Source: an uncultured Candidatus Actinomarina sp. (GTDB lineage: Bacteria > Actinomycetota > Acidimicrobiia > Actinomarinales > Actinomarinaceae). From it: DNA of 51,665 nt. The stretch's first letter is position 1. Every line of letters begins with the position of its first letter. The notes beneath the pieces were generated by a model. It had not been told where the DNA came from. It did no database searches and was given only the letters and a program-made list of their open reading frames with translations. The DNA lies in NCBI GenBank assembly GCA_902622665.1, contig CACNQV010000001.1:1-51665 (forward strand). The letters are read 5' to 3'. Position numbers and translations under genes: made by a program. Below are positions 1 through 8,792 of this stretch, one piece after another.

Positions 1-1
1 A

Positions 2-118
2 AAAAATAAAAATATTTTTGTAAACCACTTTGAGTGTGGGGCCAAGGGTATTAAAAATCCAAAGGAATCACTTGAGATAGCTACAACTGAATTAATTAAA
101 GTATTACAAAAGTATTAA
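2..118 (+). CDS. C-terminal end of an unidentified gene (partial)
   Basis: An open frame enters from the left edge and ends in TAA at 116-118. The last 38 residues read like real protein, mixed in composition and ending in an amphipathic helix with the tail TTELIKVLQKY. The next gene starts 9 bp later on the same strand, so the two are probably co-transcribed. The visible part is too short to name a family. Confidence 0.5.
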   Translation, partial: KNKNIFVNHFECGAKGIKNPKESLEIATTELIKVLQKY

Positions 119-127
119 TATCTCAAT

Positions 128-385
128 ATGACAATTCCATCACCATGTATAAATATTTGCGTAACTGATCCAGACAGCGATTTATGTTTAGGATGTGGAC
201 GGACAACTCCAGAAATTTCAAAATGGTCAAGATATAGTGACAATGAAAAAAGACAAGTAATTGAAATAAGTAGAACAAGAATGGATGCCGAACAGTTAAA
301 AGAATTTGATAAAGCCTATAAAAAAATTCAAGAAAGAGTTAATTGCAATATAAAAAAACAAAAGTTACAAAACAAAGAAGACTAG
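128..385 (+). CDS. DUF1289 small Cys-rich protein
   Basis: This 85-residue protein has the DUF1289 pattern: PSPCINIC near the N-terminus, then CLGCGRTTPEI and a W-S/R-Y segment. The four cysteines (C7, C11 and the CLGC pair) look like a small metal-binding knuckle. Many members of the family are of unknown function, and several sit next to unrelated metabolic genes. The C-terminal third is a charged helix without recognisable features. It follows the partial upstream gene by 9 bp and converges on a small membrane protein gene. Confidence 0.85.
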   Translation: MTIPSPCINICVTDPDSDLCLGCGRTTPEISKWSRYSDNEKRQVIEISRTRMDAEQLKEFDKAYKKIQERVNCNIKKQKLQNKED

Positions 386-403
386 TTATCTAGTTTATTT
401 TTT
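381..403. terminator. Possible bidirectional terminator
   Basis: Between two converging genes lies ACTAG-TTAT-CTAGT (381-394), a 5-bp stem with a 4-nt loop. It is followed by a T-rich tract to about 403. The stem is short and AT-rich, so this is only a modest candidate. Confidence 0.35.
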
Positions 404-556
404 ATATGTAACTCTGTAATAAACAAAAAAAGCTATAAAAGCTAAGAAACCCAAAATATTTGTTAGATTAATTGGATTAGGCATGTCTGCCCAAACACCT
501 GTTACAAATGCTAAGAACCAAGTTATAACTGCGAGTAGAGGCCAATTAATTTTCAT
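395..556 (-). CDS. Small two-helix membrane protein
   Basis: This 53-residue protein has two hydrophobic segments, WPLLAVITWFLAFVTGV and ILGFLAFIAFFVYY, joined by a short loop. A longer reading from an ATG at 616 would overlap the end of the upstream GH57 gene by 44 bp and add a highly charged leader. The start at 556 is preferred because it begins just downstream of that gene's stop and directly precedes the first helix. No family is recognised. Its position behind the GH57 lipoprotein on the same strand suggests co-transcription. Confidence 0.55.
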   Translation of the reverse strand: MKINWPLLAVITWFLAFVTGVWADMPNPINLTNILGFLAFIAFFVYYRVTYKK

Positions 557-572
557 TTTATTTTTTTTATCA

Positions 573-2309
573 TTAATTTTTATTAATCGATTTATCAAGA
601 AATTCAGGTATTTCAATGTTCAACTCTATGTAAACATTTGATAACAAAGTTCTGAATGCTTTGTCAAAATATTCATCAACGGACGAATCTTGATCATCTC
701 CATACCACCAAAACCAGTCTGAACCCTCTGCTAACAACAAATATTCATAAGCTTGTTCAATTTGTTCATCTGTGAAATTCCCCGATTGTTTTGCTTCTTC
801 AAAATCAATTCTTGTTTGATAGAGATAATCCCATGCTTGATTTTCATCGGCCTCTCCTATCCAAGTACCAAAATTTGGTTGAAACCATGATGCGGGATAC
901 AGTTCGTCGATTGTCTCAATACTATCTCCATACATTTGTAAATAGTCAGTAGGAGTTACTGTTTCTAACCAATCATATTTTGTAAGAACTTCATACATTC
1001 CATTCAAAAAATCGATTCCATCATTTGAATAATTTTCCCAAAAATTTTCACCGTCAGCAATTATTGATACAACTGGAATAAAATCCAAGTCAGCTGTTTT
1101 TTCACGTAATTTTAAAATAGTATTTTCAAATTCTTCAACAGAAATATCTGTTCTTTTTTCCGAATAACCAAACATCTTATCAGACAAATAATTATCTCTA
1201 AAAAATACTGGTACTGTATCACCATTAGATAAAACAGTTTTCCAGGGTCTATATAGCAATTCTGGTTTAGACGCTACTCCCCCAACCCATCTTTGAATCC
1301 TTATATCTAATGATTTTTCTAAAGGGTTTTGGCCGGTTGCAATCCAAGAAATATCCTCATTATTAAAATAGTGTAAAACTTCCTGGGCAACCGCACCCTC
1401 TGCAGGCCACATACCATTTGGATAAAATCCAAAATTTTCAAAAAAAATGTCTTTACTTTTTTTGACATGGACCACTGCATCATCCTGAAAGCTAAAATTA
1501 TTTTTCGGAAAATCTGATGTAGTATCTCCTATTTTTCCTAAATCCGAATTATGTATAAGGGGAAGTATAGGATGTGCAAACGGTGTAGTAGTAAGCTCTA
1601 TATGGTTATTGTTGTATGCGTTAAGATGTTCTGGTATTACTTTATCAATAATTTCTTTATGAATTTCTAAAATTATTTTTTTATCCTCCTCAGAAAAATT
1701 ACTACCTTTTTCAATAATTTTATTTAATGGTTCAGAAGATAAATATTTTGGATCAGTCCAACCAAGGTTAAACAAAACTTGAAGATCGATATAATCTTGT
1801 GTAGTCCATTGCTCCGAATATTGTCTTAGGTTTCTAAGTTCTATATATCGAGGATAAGAATTTATAATTCTTGTATTAATATCAAAGAATCTATCTCTTA
1901 TAAATTTTTTTTGCAATTCTGTAAGTTCTCTGCCTTTAACTTCTGTGTGAATCCAATAAATATCTTTAGATCCATTTGAAAGTTCATTTAACTGATTCAT
2001 TAAAGTTGGCGTTAAGTTAAAAGTGACCTTTAATTCTTCAAATTGTTGAACCATCTCAACCATATCAAGATAATCTTTTGTTGCATGAAGTCTGACCCAA
2101 GGCTTTGAAAAGTTTCCATTATTATCTTTTGGATAATAAGGCTGGTGTTGATGCCACATTAACATTACATATAATTCTGGCTTTTCATGTGTTTCGACGT
2201 TTTCCTCTATTGAAACTGTTACAGGTGTTGATTGTGGCATATTATCAACTAATGATGTTTCAGTACAAAACACAAAAAACAAAAGAAATATAACTAAATA
2301 TTTTTTCAT
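573..2309 (-). CDS. Secreted GH57-family glycoside hydrolase lipoprotein
   Basis: This 578-residue protein starts with a lysine-containing hydrophobic signal ending in FFVFC, a plausible lipobox. It is therefore likely anchored outside the cytoplasmic membrane. The GH57 barrel follows: an early WHQHQPYY motif (about residue 52) and the WPAEGAV segment around residue 300 that carries the glutamate nucleophile. The [11 protein letters not shown] segment around residue 415 provides the expected acid/base aspartate. GH57 enzymes act on alpha-1,4 or alpha-1,6 glucans (amylase, amylopullulanase, branching enzyme). The exact substrate cannot be read from the sequence. A second lipoprotein gene lies 21 bp upstream. 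Confidence 0.85.
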   Translation of the reverse strand: MKKYLVIFLLFFVFCTETSLVDNMPQSTPVTVSIEENVETHEKPELYVMLMWHQHQPYYPKDNNGNFSKPWVRLHATKDYLDMVEMVQQFEELKVTFNLTPTLMNQLNELSNGSKDIYWIHTEVKGRELTELQKKFIRDRFFDINTRIINSYPRYIELRNLRQYSEQWTTQDYIDLQVLFNLGWTDPKYLSSEPLNKIIEKGSNFSEEDKKIILEIHKEIIDKVIPEHLNAYNNNHIELTTTPFAHPILPLIHNSDLGKIGDTTSDFPKNNFSFQDDAVVHVKKSKDIFFENFGFYPNGMWPAEGAVAQEVLHYFNNEDISWIATGQNPLEKSLDIRIQRWVGGVASKPELLYRPWKTVLSNGDTVPVFFRDNYLSDKMFGYSEKRTDISVEEFENTILKLREKTADLDFIPVVSIIADGENFWENYSNDGIDFLNGMYEVLTKYDWLETVTPTDYLQMYGDSIETIDELYPASWFQPNFGTWIGEADENQAWDYLYQTRIDFEEAKQSGNFTDEQIEQAYEYLLLAEGSDWFWWYGDDQDSSVDEYFDKAFRTLLSNVYIELNIEIPEFLDKSINKN

Positions 2310-2330
2310 TTAAATAATTATATAAAAAGC

Positions 2331-3218
2331 TTATTCAAACATCTCTATAACAGTATCTTTTTCAGGTGTTGAAAATATTTTATTAAATGTGTCTTCATAC
2401 AAAGAATAAAAAATAGGTAGCTCTTGTTTAAGTTCTTCAGGTGTAGAAATTGTAAACTCATCATGAGGTAACTCATAAATATCTCCATAATCCCAGCTCA
2501 CAATTATTCCCCAAAAAGCAAACTCAATAGCTGTTACCTTATTGAAATCTTCAATACTTCCATACTTTTTGATATCTTCATAACTTGAGATATCAAAAAT
2601 GCCATTATCAACTGCTTCCTCCATTGCTAGATTAATTTTCGAATTTGGATTTTCCCAATTCCACTCTTCAAATTCAAGGGCAAATGCTACACCAGTTATT
2701 GTGTGTAGTAGATGCTCTATAACCTCTCCAATTTGTTCTTCTGGCCTTACGTTTAAATATTCCCAAATAAAATCTGTATGATTATCTTCGTAGCCTTTAC
2801 CCGGGCAACAATCTACTCCTGGAGGATCCGAATCTAAATTATATCGCTCAGGACCTTCGTAACCTACCTTCTGAAAAACAAGATTATTCTTTGTATTAAC
2901 AAGATATTTATCTCTTAACTCATAATTGATATTTTCACCTTCTTCAAGCATTAGGTTATATAAATCTGCGACTTTGTATGCAAAATCATCAGAGACTTCT
3001 GGGAGAATAAATATTCTAATGTCAGCAACGTCTAAATATCTTTGAAAATCTAAATAAGAATTATCTTCTATTATTTCTCCTCGAGTTAAGCTAACCTGAG
3101 TAACTTTTTCAATTTCAACATCTTGAGAATAATCTTCCTGTTGATTGTCACCGTCTCCACCACAAAAAGAAAGAAGGATAAAAAAATTCAATACAAATAT
3201 ATATTTATACTTTTTCAA
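2331..3218 (-). CDS. Lipoprotein of unknown function
   Basis: The 295-residue product starts MKKYKYIFVLNFFILLSFC followed by GGDGDN, a clear lipoprotein signal with a lipobox LSFC and an acidic, flexible tail. The mature part is acidic and contains a PPGVDCCPGKGYEDN segment with a vicinal Cys pair. A following helical part carries a conserved-looking EQIGEVIEHLLHTITG stretch with one histidine. I do not recognise a family. It lies between the aromatic amino-acid lyase gene (4 bp away) and the GH57 lipoprotein gene, all on one strand. Confidence 0.75.
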   Translation of the reverse strand: MKKYKYIFVLNFFILLSFCGGDGDNQQEDYSQDVEIEKVTQVSLTRGEIIEDNSYLDFQRYLDVADIRIFILPEVSDDFAYKVADLYNLMLEEGENINYELRDKYLVNTKNNLVFQKVGYEGPERYNLDSDPPGVDCCPGKGYEDNHTDFIWEYLNVRPEEQIGEVIEHLLHTITGVAFALEFEEWNWENPNSKINLAMEEAVDNGIFDISSYEDIKKYGSIEDFNKVTAIEFAFWGIIVSWDYGDIYELPHDEFTISTPEELKQELPIFYSLYEDTFNKIFSTPEKDTVIEMFE

Positions 3219-3222
3219 TTTT

Positions 3223-4611
3223 TTATCCTAGTGGTGCTAATTTTGCTGTGAAATGTCTAAGAAGCTTTGGTTGTTCAATAATTTTATATCCTTTTAGACT
3301 ATCTTTTCTCTCAGCTAACTTTTCTAATACTTCAGCAACATAATCAAAATGACTTTGTGTATATGTTCTTCTTGGAGCAGCAAGTCTAACAAGTTCATGT
3401 GTAGCAGGTGTATCAGGTTCTCCATTTTCATTTGCAACCCCAAAGGCTAGTGTTCCCAATTCAACAGCTCTTACACCACCAATTAAATAGATTTCACACG
3501 CAACCGAGTGTCCTGGGTATTCATGAGGAGGTATGTTAGGTAAAAATGTTTTTGCATCTATGTACATAGCGTGACCACCTGCAGGTTGAACAACTGGTAT
3601 GTCGTAACTCAATGCCTTTTCAGCTAAGTAAGAAATTGATCTAGCACGATATTCTAAATAATTTTTATCCGTAATTTCTTTAAGACCTTGTGCTAAAGCA
3701 TCTAAATCTCTACCTGCTAATCCTCCATATGTCGGAAACCCTTCAGTGAGAATTAATAAATTTCTTGCAGCTTCCGCTAAAGCATCATCGTTGAACGCAA
3801 GAACTCCTCCAATATTTCCAAATCCATCTTTTTTTAAACTAATTGTGCAGCCATCAGCAAGTCGAAAAGCTTCTTTTGCTATTTCTCTTATCTCAACATT
3901 TTTATAGTCTTCTTCTCTTTGTGAAACAAACCACGCATTTTCTGCAAACCTACATGCATCTAGTAGAAACATCTTGTTGTACTTAATACAAAGCTCTTTG
4001 ACTTTTTTTAAATTATCCATTGAGACAGGTTGACCTCCACCTGTGTTATTTGTAATTGTCATTAGTACAAATGGAATTTTGTCACTATCAGGTCCCTTCA
4101 GAAGTTCTTCTAATTTCTCTAAATTAACATTTCCCTTAAAAGGCGCTGGAGATAGGAGATCTAAGCCTTCTTCACACAAAAGATCCACGGGATTTGACTG
4201 TGCAAACTCAAAGTTAGCTCTAGTAGTGTCAAAATGACTATTGCTTGGAATAATGTCCCCTTCCTTAACACTAATTGTCGCAAGAATTTTTTCACTTGCT
4301 CTACCTTGATGTGTTGGGATAATGTGTTTATACCCAGTGAGATCAGAAAGCACTTCATGAAATCTCTGCCATGAATGCGAACCTGCATAGGATTCATCTC
4401 CTCGCATTATTGCGGCCCACTGTTCTGACGACATTGACCCTGTGCCTGAATCTGTAAGTAAGTCAATAGTTACCTCTTGTGACTTCAACCCAAACACATT
4501 CCAATGTTCTCTTTCCAGGAATTCTCTTCTCTCCTGTTCGGTCGTAATAGGAAGAGACTCAACAGATTTTATCTTAAAAGGTTCAATGATTGTCCTAAAC
4601 TCCATACTCAA
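3223..4611 (-). CDS. tnaA: Tryptophanase / tyrosine phenol-lyase family PLP enzyme
   Basis: This is a 462-residue fold-type I PLP beta-eliminating lyase. NNTGGGQPVSM and DACRFAEN (D218, R221) hold the cofactor. SLKKDGFGNIGG contains the Schiff-base lysine, K261 by analogy with the KKD motif of the family. The C-terminus has RRTYTQSHFDYV and LLRHFTAKL, both typical. The GGHAMYIDA...ACEIYLIGGVRAVELG segment resembles tryptophanase. The SLKKDG-NIGG context is closer to tyrosine phenol-lyase. The reaction is release of ammonia and pyruvate from an aromatic (or related) amino acid. Which substrate is used remains open. Confidence 0.85.
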   Translation of the reverse strand: MSMEFRTIIEPFKIKSVESLPITTEQERREFLEREHWNVFGLKSQEVTIDLLTDSGTGSMSSEQWAAIMRGDESYAGSHSWQRFHEVLSDLTGYKHIIPTHQGRASEKILATISVKEGDIIPSNSHFDTTRANFEFAQSNPVDLLCEEGLDLLSPAPFKGNVNLEKLEELLKGPDSDKIPFVLMTITNNTGGGQPVSMDNLKKVKELCIKYNKMFLLDACRFAENAWFVSQREEDYKNVEIREIAKEAFRLADGCTISLKKDGFGNIGGVLAFNDDALAEAARNLLILTEGFPTYGGLAGRDLDALAQGLKEITDKNYLEYRARSISYLAEKALSYDIPVVQPAGGHAMYIDAKTFLPNIPPHEYPGHSVACEIYLIGGVRAVELGTLAFGVANENGEPDTPATHELVRLAAPRRTYTQSHFDYVAEVLEKLAERKDSLKGYKIIEQPKLLRHFTAKLAPLG

Positions 4612-4647
4612 ATTGTAACTAATCGTTTTTCAGATATCATAAAGTCT

Positions 4648-5124
4648 ATGGTGGAAATTCATAATTCTGTTGCAAAAGTCTATGAAGAGAACAAAGAAAC
4701 TCTTGAAATATTTGAGTGCTTAGATGAATTTTCTGATACTCAAAACTTTTGTGATCATTATGGGTTTGATATTGAAGATTCTTGTAATGCAATTTTAATT
4801 AAAGCAAAGAAGCCAGAAGAGTTTTATGCCATGTTTTGTGTTTTAGGTGCAAATAGATTAGACGTAAACCATAAGGCTAAAGTGGCTATGGGAGCAAAGA
4901 GAGTAAGTTTTGCCTCAAGAGAAGAAGCTGAAACTGTGACTGGTCAATTATATGGCGGAATTAGTCCACTTGGATTACCTGAAAATGTTAAGGTTTATAT
5001 AGATAAAAACGTAACTGATCGAGAAAAACTATTTATTGGAGCTGGGAATAGGGTCTCTAAATTTTTTCTTTCACCTAAAACTTTAATCCAGTTATCCAGT
5101 GCTACAGTCTTGGATTTAACCTAG
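4648..5124 (+). CDS. YbaK/ProX-type aminoacyl-tRNA deacylase domain protein
   Basis: This 158-residue single-domain protein of the YbaK/EbsC superfamily hydrolyses mischarged aminoacyl-tRNA. The domain features are CNAILIKAKK (beta strand with family lysine), then a CVLGANRLDVNHKAKV stretch. A late GQLYGGISPLGLP loop matches the GGxSPxG signature. The start at 4648 is chosen because earlier in-frame ATGs lie inside the divergent lyase gene. This leaves a 36-bp divergent spacer. The 3' end overlaps the converging gene by 9 bp. Confidence 0.8.
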   Translation: MVEIHNSVAKVYEENKETLEIFECLDEFSDTQNFCDHYGFDIEDSCNAILIKAKKPEEFYAMFCVLGANRLDVNHKAKVAMGAKRVSFASREEAETVTGQLYGGISPLGLPENVKVYIDKNVTDREKLFIGAGNRVSKFFLSPKTLIQLSSATVLDLT

Positions 5125-5559
5125 ACCAGTTCGACATAAACTAGCAGCTTGAGGAAGAAGGGCTTTACCATTAAATCCTGGCAGTCTTCCGCCTTGAAGA
5201 TAAGTTTTTAGACTTCCTTTTATATTTTCAAATTCATCTGGATCAATCTTTTGTGGTTCGAGCAACACTTGTAGATTATCAGGTAAACGCTCCTCTAAAA
5301 ACTCTCGTTGGACACTATCTAACTCCCCAACATACTCTGATAAAAGATTAAGCGTAATTTCGTAACTATCAATTACTTCAATACAATTTTCGTATTCTAT
5401 TTTAGAAAGTGGGCTGGTGTCTACCTGGTAGTCTGTCCTGTATTGAAAAAATAAAATTAGAATTACAAATATTAATAATGTATAAAGTAAAAATTTAAAC
5501 GGCAATAGGACAATTTTTTTCACAGGCCAAATCACAAATTTAAAAAGTCTTTTAATCAT
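5116..5559 (-). CDS. Small membrane-anchored protein, unknown
   Basis: The 147-residue product has a basic N-terminus (MIKRLFKFVIWPVKKIV) leading into one transmembrane helix, LLPFKFLLYTLLIFVILILFF. An extracytoplasmic region of about 100 residues follows, with two cysteines (ENCIEVI and ASLCRTG) that could form a disulfide. The family is not recognised. It lies 7 bp downstream of the amidinohydrolase gene on the same strand, so the two are likely one transcript. Confidence 0.65.
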   Translation of the reverse strand: MIKRLFKFVIWPVKKIVLLPFKFLLYTLLIFVILILFFQYRTDYQVDTSPLSKIEYENCIEVIDSYEITLNLLSEYVGELDSVQREFLEERLPDNLQVLLEPQKIDPDEFENIKGSLKTYLQGGRLPGFNGKALLPQAASLCRTGLG

Positions 5560-5566
5560 ATTGTTT

Positions 5567-6361
5567 TTAGTTTAATGCTATTACAAGACACTGGCACGCA
5601 CCGCCAGATTTGAGAAACTCAGAAACATTAGCTACCTCAGCGTGAAGACCAAGTCCCTCTACAGTTTTAATTGCTTCAATATCTTCCGAAGGAAATATGA
5701 CTGTGTTATTTATTACAACCGCATTGCAAGCCAACTTGTTTGCATCGTGCTCTGATACAGGAATAAGGTTAAATAAACTTTCAAATGCACTTAATGACTG
5801 ATCTTTAAATGCCTCTGGATAAAAAATAGCATCTCCAGTCGGAAATTGTTGAAAACAAGTATCTAGATGATAAAACTTTTCTTGAGCTAACTCAACAATT
5901 ATTGGTTCCAATTGAAATTCTTCAGCAATGAAAAGCAGCGCTTCTTTGTCACTTCTTATACCATATGATCCAACTAAATAATTGCCATAAACAAAGGCGT
6001 CACCTCTGCCTTCGAATTTAAACTCTGATGGTATTCGTCCAACACTATAGCCATTATCGCTAAACCAGTTCATATATAAGTCCTCTTCACCACGTCTTTC
6101 TTCAAATTTAAAATTAGCGATGAGAACATTTTTATCATTTATAATTCCTGAATTTGCGGTAAATACAAGATCCGGAAATTCCCTAGAAGGAGGGACTACT
6201 TTTACTTCTGCTCCAGCTTTTTCAATTGTAGATTTTAAATTATTCCACTGATCTTTTGCCAAATCTAAATCAACTGTAACTCCTGCAATCATCCAAGGGT
6301 TAATGGAGTACTCTACTTTGAAAAAATCTGGAGAACTCATGAGAACTTGTTTTTGAATCAT
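5567..6361 (-). CDS. Dimethylargininase-like amidinohydrolase
   Basis: This 264-residue member of the guanidino-group modifying superfamily has an N-terminal MSSPDFFKVEYSINPWM and an FTANSGI motif with the family substrate loop. The catalytic histidine lies in FYHLDTCF and a C-terminal cysteine in GGACQCLV (C258, or C256). The family includes NG,NG-dimethylarginine dimethylaminohydrolase, arginine deiminase-like and related enzymes, which hydrolyse guanidines to citrulline-type products. The short length and N-terminal motif favour the dimethylargininase-like branch. It is divergent from a GNAT gene across a 44-bp spacer with a perfect palindrome. Confidence 0.8.
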   Translation of the reverse strand: MIQKQVLMSSPDFFKVEYSINPWMIAGVTVDLDLAKDQWNNLKSTIEKAGAEVKVVPPSREFPDLVFTANSGIINDKNVLIANFKFEERRGEEDLYMNWFSDNGYSVGRIPSEFKFEGRGDAFVYGNYLVGSYGIRSDKEALLFIAEEFQLEPIIVELAQEKFYHLDTCFQQFPTGDAIFYPEAFKDQSLSAFESLFNLIPVSEHDANKLACNAVVINNTVIFPSEDIEAIKTVEGLGLHAEVANVSEFLKSGGACQCLVIALN

Positions 6362-6379
6362 GCTTATATTTTACATTTT

Positions 6380-6396
6380 TATACATTAAATGTATA
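6380..6396. promoter_or_regulatory. 17-bp palindrome between divergent genes, possible operator
   Basis: TATACATTAAATGTATA is a perfect inverted repeat (8-bp arms, 1-nt centre). It lies centrally in the 44-bp gap between the amidinohydrolase and GNAT starts. This is the right place and size for a dimeric regulator acting on both genes. The AT-rich background makes chance palindromes more likely than usual. Confidence 0.4.
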
Positions 6397-6405
6397 TTCC
6401 TATGT

Positions 6406-6927
6406 ATGAAAGATTACTTATTTTCCCCAATCAAAAGCAACTTTGTTTTGCAGTGCCATAAATTAAATGAACAAAATGTTCCTAACGTTGGCACAAAATC
6501 CTTGGATGGATTTATAAATCTCGTAGAAAACTCCGATTACAACGAATGCATATTAAGAAACAATGAAGTTTTAGGGTATATAGTTTGTTTTCAAGATAAT
6601 GAAAACACTATAAATTACATGCGGCAGATAAAACATAAAAACTTTAATGAGATTGGCAAGAGAGTAAGTAATTTTTTATACATCGATAGAATTGCAGTTG
6701 AAAATCATTATAGAAAAAGTAAGCTAGGTACTGCACTTTATAAAAATACTCTCAATTTTGCGAAAGAAAATTTTATAAAGAATTTAACTGCTGAGATAAA
6801 TCTTCTCCCATCTATAAATGAAGCTTCCTTTAAGTTTCACAAATCTTTTGGTTTTAATGAAATTGACACTGTAAAATATTCTGAAGATTATGAGGTCTCA
6901 TTACAAAAGCTATTAATAAATAGTTAG
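6406..6927 (+). CDS. GNAT-family N-acetyltransferase
   Basis: This 173-residue protein shows the GNAT core. The strand LYIDRIAVENHYR is followed by the acetyl-CoA binding loop RKSKLGTALYKNTLNFA (an R/Q-x-x-G-x-G/A variant with KLGTA). A later INEASFKFHKSFGFNEI segment is the classic end of the fold. The substrate is unknown. It is divergently transcribed from the amidinohydrolase gene, which may point to a linked amino-acid or amine function, but this is only context. Confidence 0.8.
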   Translation: MKDYLFSPIKSNFVLQCHKLNEQNVPNVGTKSLDGFINLVENSDYNECILRNNEVLGYIVCFQDNENTINYMRQIKHKNFNEIGKRVSNFLYIDRIAVENHYRKSKLGTALYKNTLNFAKENFIKNLTAEINLLPSINEASFKFHKSFGFNEIDTVKYSEDYEVSLQKLLINS

Positions 6928-6936
6928 AATAAATCT

Positions 6937-7215
6937 ATGCAATTTGATTTACCTAGACGCCAGAGAAAAAGCTTTGAAGTTATCACAAAAACTGCCTTAT
7001 CAAACAAATTAAATAAAGAACAAGCAATCGAAGTTTTCAACAAAATAAAAAAAGAACATGAAAACTCTCCTAATACTTTTGGGTCCACTTCTGGAAAAAA
7101 AGAGTCTGTTTTAGAATTATTAATAATTGTGGGTAATCAAATTGCAAGTGAATATAAGGATTGTGAAGTTTCAGTCAAACAAGGTGTCCCAGAACTTAAT
7201 AAAACAAAATCTTAA
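6937..7215 (+). CDS. Small conserved-looking protein, unknown
   Basis: The 92-residue product is charged and predicted mostly helical, with no signal or membrane segment. It starts MQFDLPRRQRKSFEV and contains a Lys/Glu-rich helix and a Ser/Gly turn (NTFGSTSGKKES) before a hydrophobic helix ELLIIVGNQIASEY. The spacing (9 bp after the GNAT gene, 2 bp before the LysE gene) argues for a real gene in a three-gene unit. The family is not recognised. Confidence 0.65.
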   Translation: MQFDLPRRQRKSFEVITKTALSNKLNKEQAIEVFNKIKKEHENSPNTFGSTSGKKESVLELLIIVGNQIASEYKDCEVSVKQGVPELNKTKS

Positions 7216-7217
7216 TA

Positions 7218-7820
7218 TTGCAGCTTCAATCACTAACCGTCGAATTTATTATTCTACAAATTAGTGTCGCTTTTAGCCCAGGTCTAATTATTGCATTAGT
7301 GGTTAATGAAGCTGTTCAAAAAGGAAGAAAAAATGCTCTTCAAGTTGCTTATGGTGCGGCAACTGGTGCAATAGGAATAACCACAATTACTGCTGCAGTT
7401 ATTACTTATATATTTTCGTTAATTCCTGAAATACTAACTTTAATTTATATTTTTGGAATAATTTATATCTTTTATAAAGGAATCAAAACTTTACAGGATA
7501 AAGGAGATAGTCCTGAGGTACTTGGCTCAGCATCCTTTATGTCAGGATTTAAAATTAATCTTGCAAATCCAAAAATGTGGGTTTTCTATTTGTCTGTATT
7601 GCCGTTATTTATAGCAGATGAATCTAATATTTTTTCTACCCTTATTTTTCTTGGTATTGTGACAATACTTATTAATCTTTTTGCAGATATTTCTTATGCT
7701 TTAGTAAGTAGTTATTTATTTGATAATTCGTCAACAAAAGTAAAAAGATTTATAAATATCATAAGTGGTGTTTGTTTAATTGGTGTTGGTTTGTATTTAT
7801 TCTTCAGTCGATTTATCTGA
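7218..7820 (+). CDS. LysE/RhtB-family amino-acid exporter
   Basis: This 200-residue membrane protein has about six hydrophobic helices. The first helix ends in the family hallmark AFSPGLIIALVVNEAVQKGRK, and a second hallmark, FKINLANPKMWVFYLSVLP, lies in the middle. LysE-family proteins export amino acids or related small cations. A TTG start 2 bp after the preceding gene fits the tight spacing. The 3' end overlaps the converging stomatin-like gene by 24 bp. Confidence 0.85.
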   Translation: MQLQSLTVEFIILQISVAFSPGLIIALVVNEAVQKGRKNALQVAYGAATGAIGITTITAAVITYIFSLIPEILTLIYIFGIIYIFYKGIKTLQDKGDSPEVLGSASFMSGFKINLANPKMWVFYLSVLPLFIADESNIFSTLIFLGIVTILINLFADISYALVSSYLFDNSSTKVKRFINIISGVCLIGVGLYLFFSRFI

Positions 7821-8783
7821 ATCTTCAGTCGGTTTATCTGCATCTTCAGCAGATTTATCTGTGTTATCAGATTTGTCATCTTTAAAAAGTTCTGAAATTG
7901 CACCAATACTGCCAAGAGTGGCTGATAAATCTGCCGGCAAGAAAATCTTTGTAGCATTTCCATCCGCTACTTTTTCAAGTGACTCCAAATACTTAATTGC
8001 AATTAAGTCATTTGTTGGGTCTCCCTTATGGATTGCATCAAATACTTTTTCAATTGCCTCAGCTTCACCTTCAGCAATTGCAACTTTTTCATATTTTTGA
8101 GCATCAGCAACTTGTTTTAAAGCCTCTGCCTCACCAATTGCATCCAAAACTTGTGACTCTTTTCTACCCTCTGCTGTAAGAATTGCTGCTCTTTTTTCAC
8201 CTTCAGCTTCAGTAACTACAGCTCTTCTATCTCTTTCAGCCTTCATAACTTTGTTCATAGCGTCTTGAACATCTTGTGGTGGATCAATTCTCTGAATTTC
8301 AACTCTAACTACCCTTGTTCCCCATTTGTCAGTTGCTTCATCAAGAATAAGCTTCAGCTGCGTATTAATAGTCTCTCTAGAAGTTAATGCTGCGTCTAAT
8401 TCTAAGTCACCAACTACATTTCTTAAGTTTGTTTGTGCTAGTTTTGTAGCAGCTTGAATGAAGTCTCCAACGTTATAAACAAGTTTTTTAGGGTCTGTAG
8501 GTTCATAATAAATTATTGCATCGACCGTTATCGTAACGTTATCTTTTGTAATAACTTCTTGTGGAGGAACATCAATTACTTGCTCTCTCATGTCCACAAT
8601 TATTATTCTTTCTAAACCAGGAATAACAATATTTAAACCCGATTTTGCCTCTCTGTGAAACTTACCTAATCTTTCAACAAGTCCTGTTTCAAAAGGCCTG
8701 ATAATCCTAAATATTCTAAATAACACAACTCCGAGCAGTACTATTATTACTACCCATCTGACTAAACCTAATATAAATTCCAT
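7797..8783 (-). CDS. SPFH (stomatin/prohibitin) membrane protein
   Basis: The 328-residue protein has an N-terminal membrane hairpin or helix (LVRWVVIIVLLGVVLFRIF), then the SPFH domain. Markers include FETGLVERLGKFHREAKSGL, VIDVPPQEVITKDNVTITVDA and RVVRVEIQRIDPPQDV. A long Ala/Glu-rich coiled coil with repeated EGEA/AEGE motifs follows. The C-terminus is an acidic tail of short DKS/DKP-T/A-ED repeats. Such proteins form ring-like membrane scaffolds, usually paired with NfeD, and the NfeD gene lies 9 bp upstream here. Confidence 0.9.
   Translation of the reverse strand: MEFILGLVRWVVIIVLLGVVLFRIFRIIRPFETGLVERLGKFHREAKSGLNIVIPGLERIIIVDMREQVIDVPPQEVITKDNVTITVDAIIYYEPTDPKKLVYNVGDFIQAATKLAQTNLRNVVGDLELDAALTSRETINTQLKLILDEATDKWGTRVVRVEIQRIDPPQDVQDAMNKVMKAERDRRAVVTEAEGEKRAAILTAEGRKESQVLDAIGEAEALKQVADAQKYEKVAIAEGEAEAIEKVFDAIHKGDPTNDLIAIKYLESLEKVADGNATKIFLPADLSATLGSIGAISELFKDDKSDNTDKSAEDADKPTEDSDKSTEE
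7800..7862 (-). repeat. 21-bp tandem repeats in the stomatin C-terminal tail
   Basis: About three imperfect copies of a 21-bp unit (core TTCAGTCGGTTTATCTG on the plus strand) encode the repeating acidic D-x-D-K-S/P-T/A-E tail. The repeat falls partly in the overlap with the converging LysE gene. Confidence 0.6.
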
Positions 8784-8792
8784 AATTATATT

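Noticed and set aside
557-616. Longer N-terminus for the 53-residue membrane protein
   Set aside because: It overlaps the GH57 coding end and adds a Lys/Asn-rich leader with no function; the ATG at 556 is a better start.
4504-4647. Longer N-terminus for the YbaK-like protein
   Set aside because: This part lies inside the divergent lyase gene and reads as non-protein-like basic sequence; the domain begins after the ATG at 4648.
7780-8100. Ser/Leu-rich frame opposite the stomatin-like gene
   Set aside because: Antisense of the acidic repeats and coiled coil; no supporting features.
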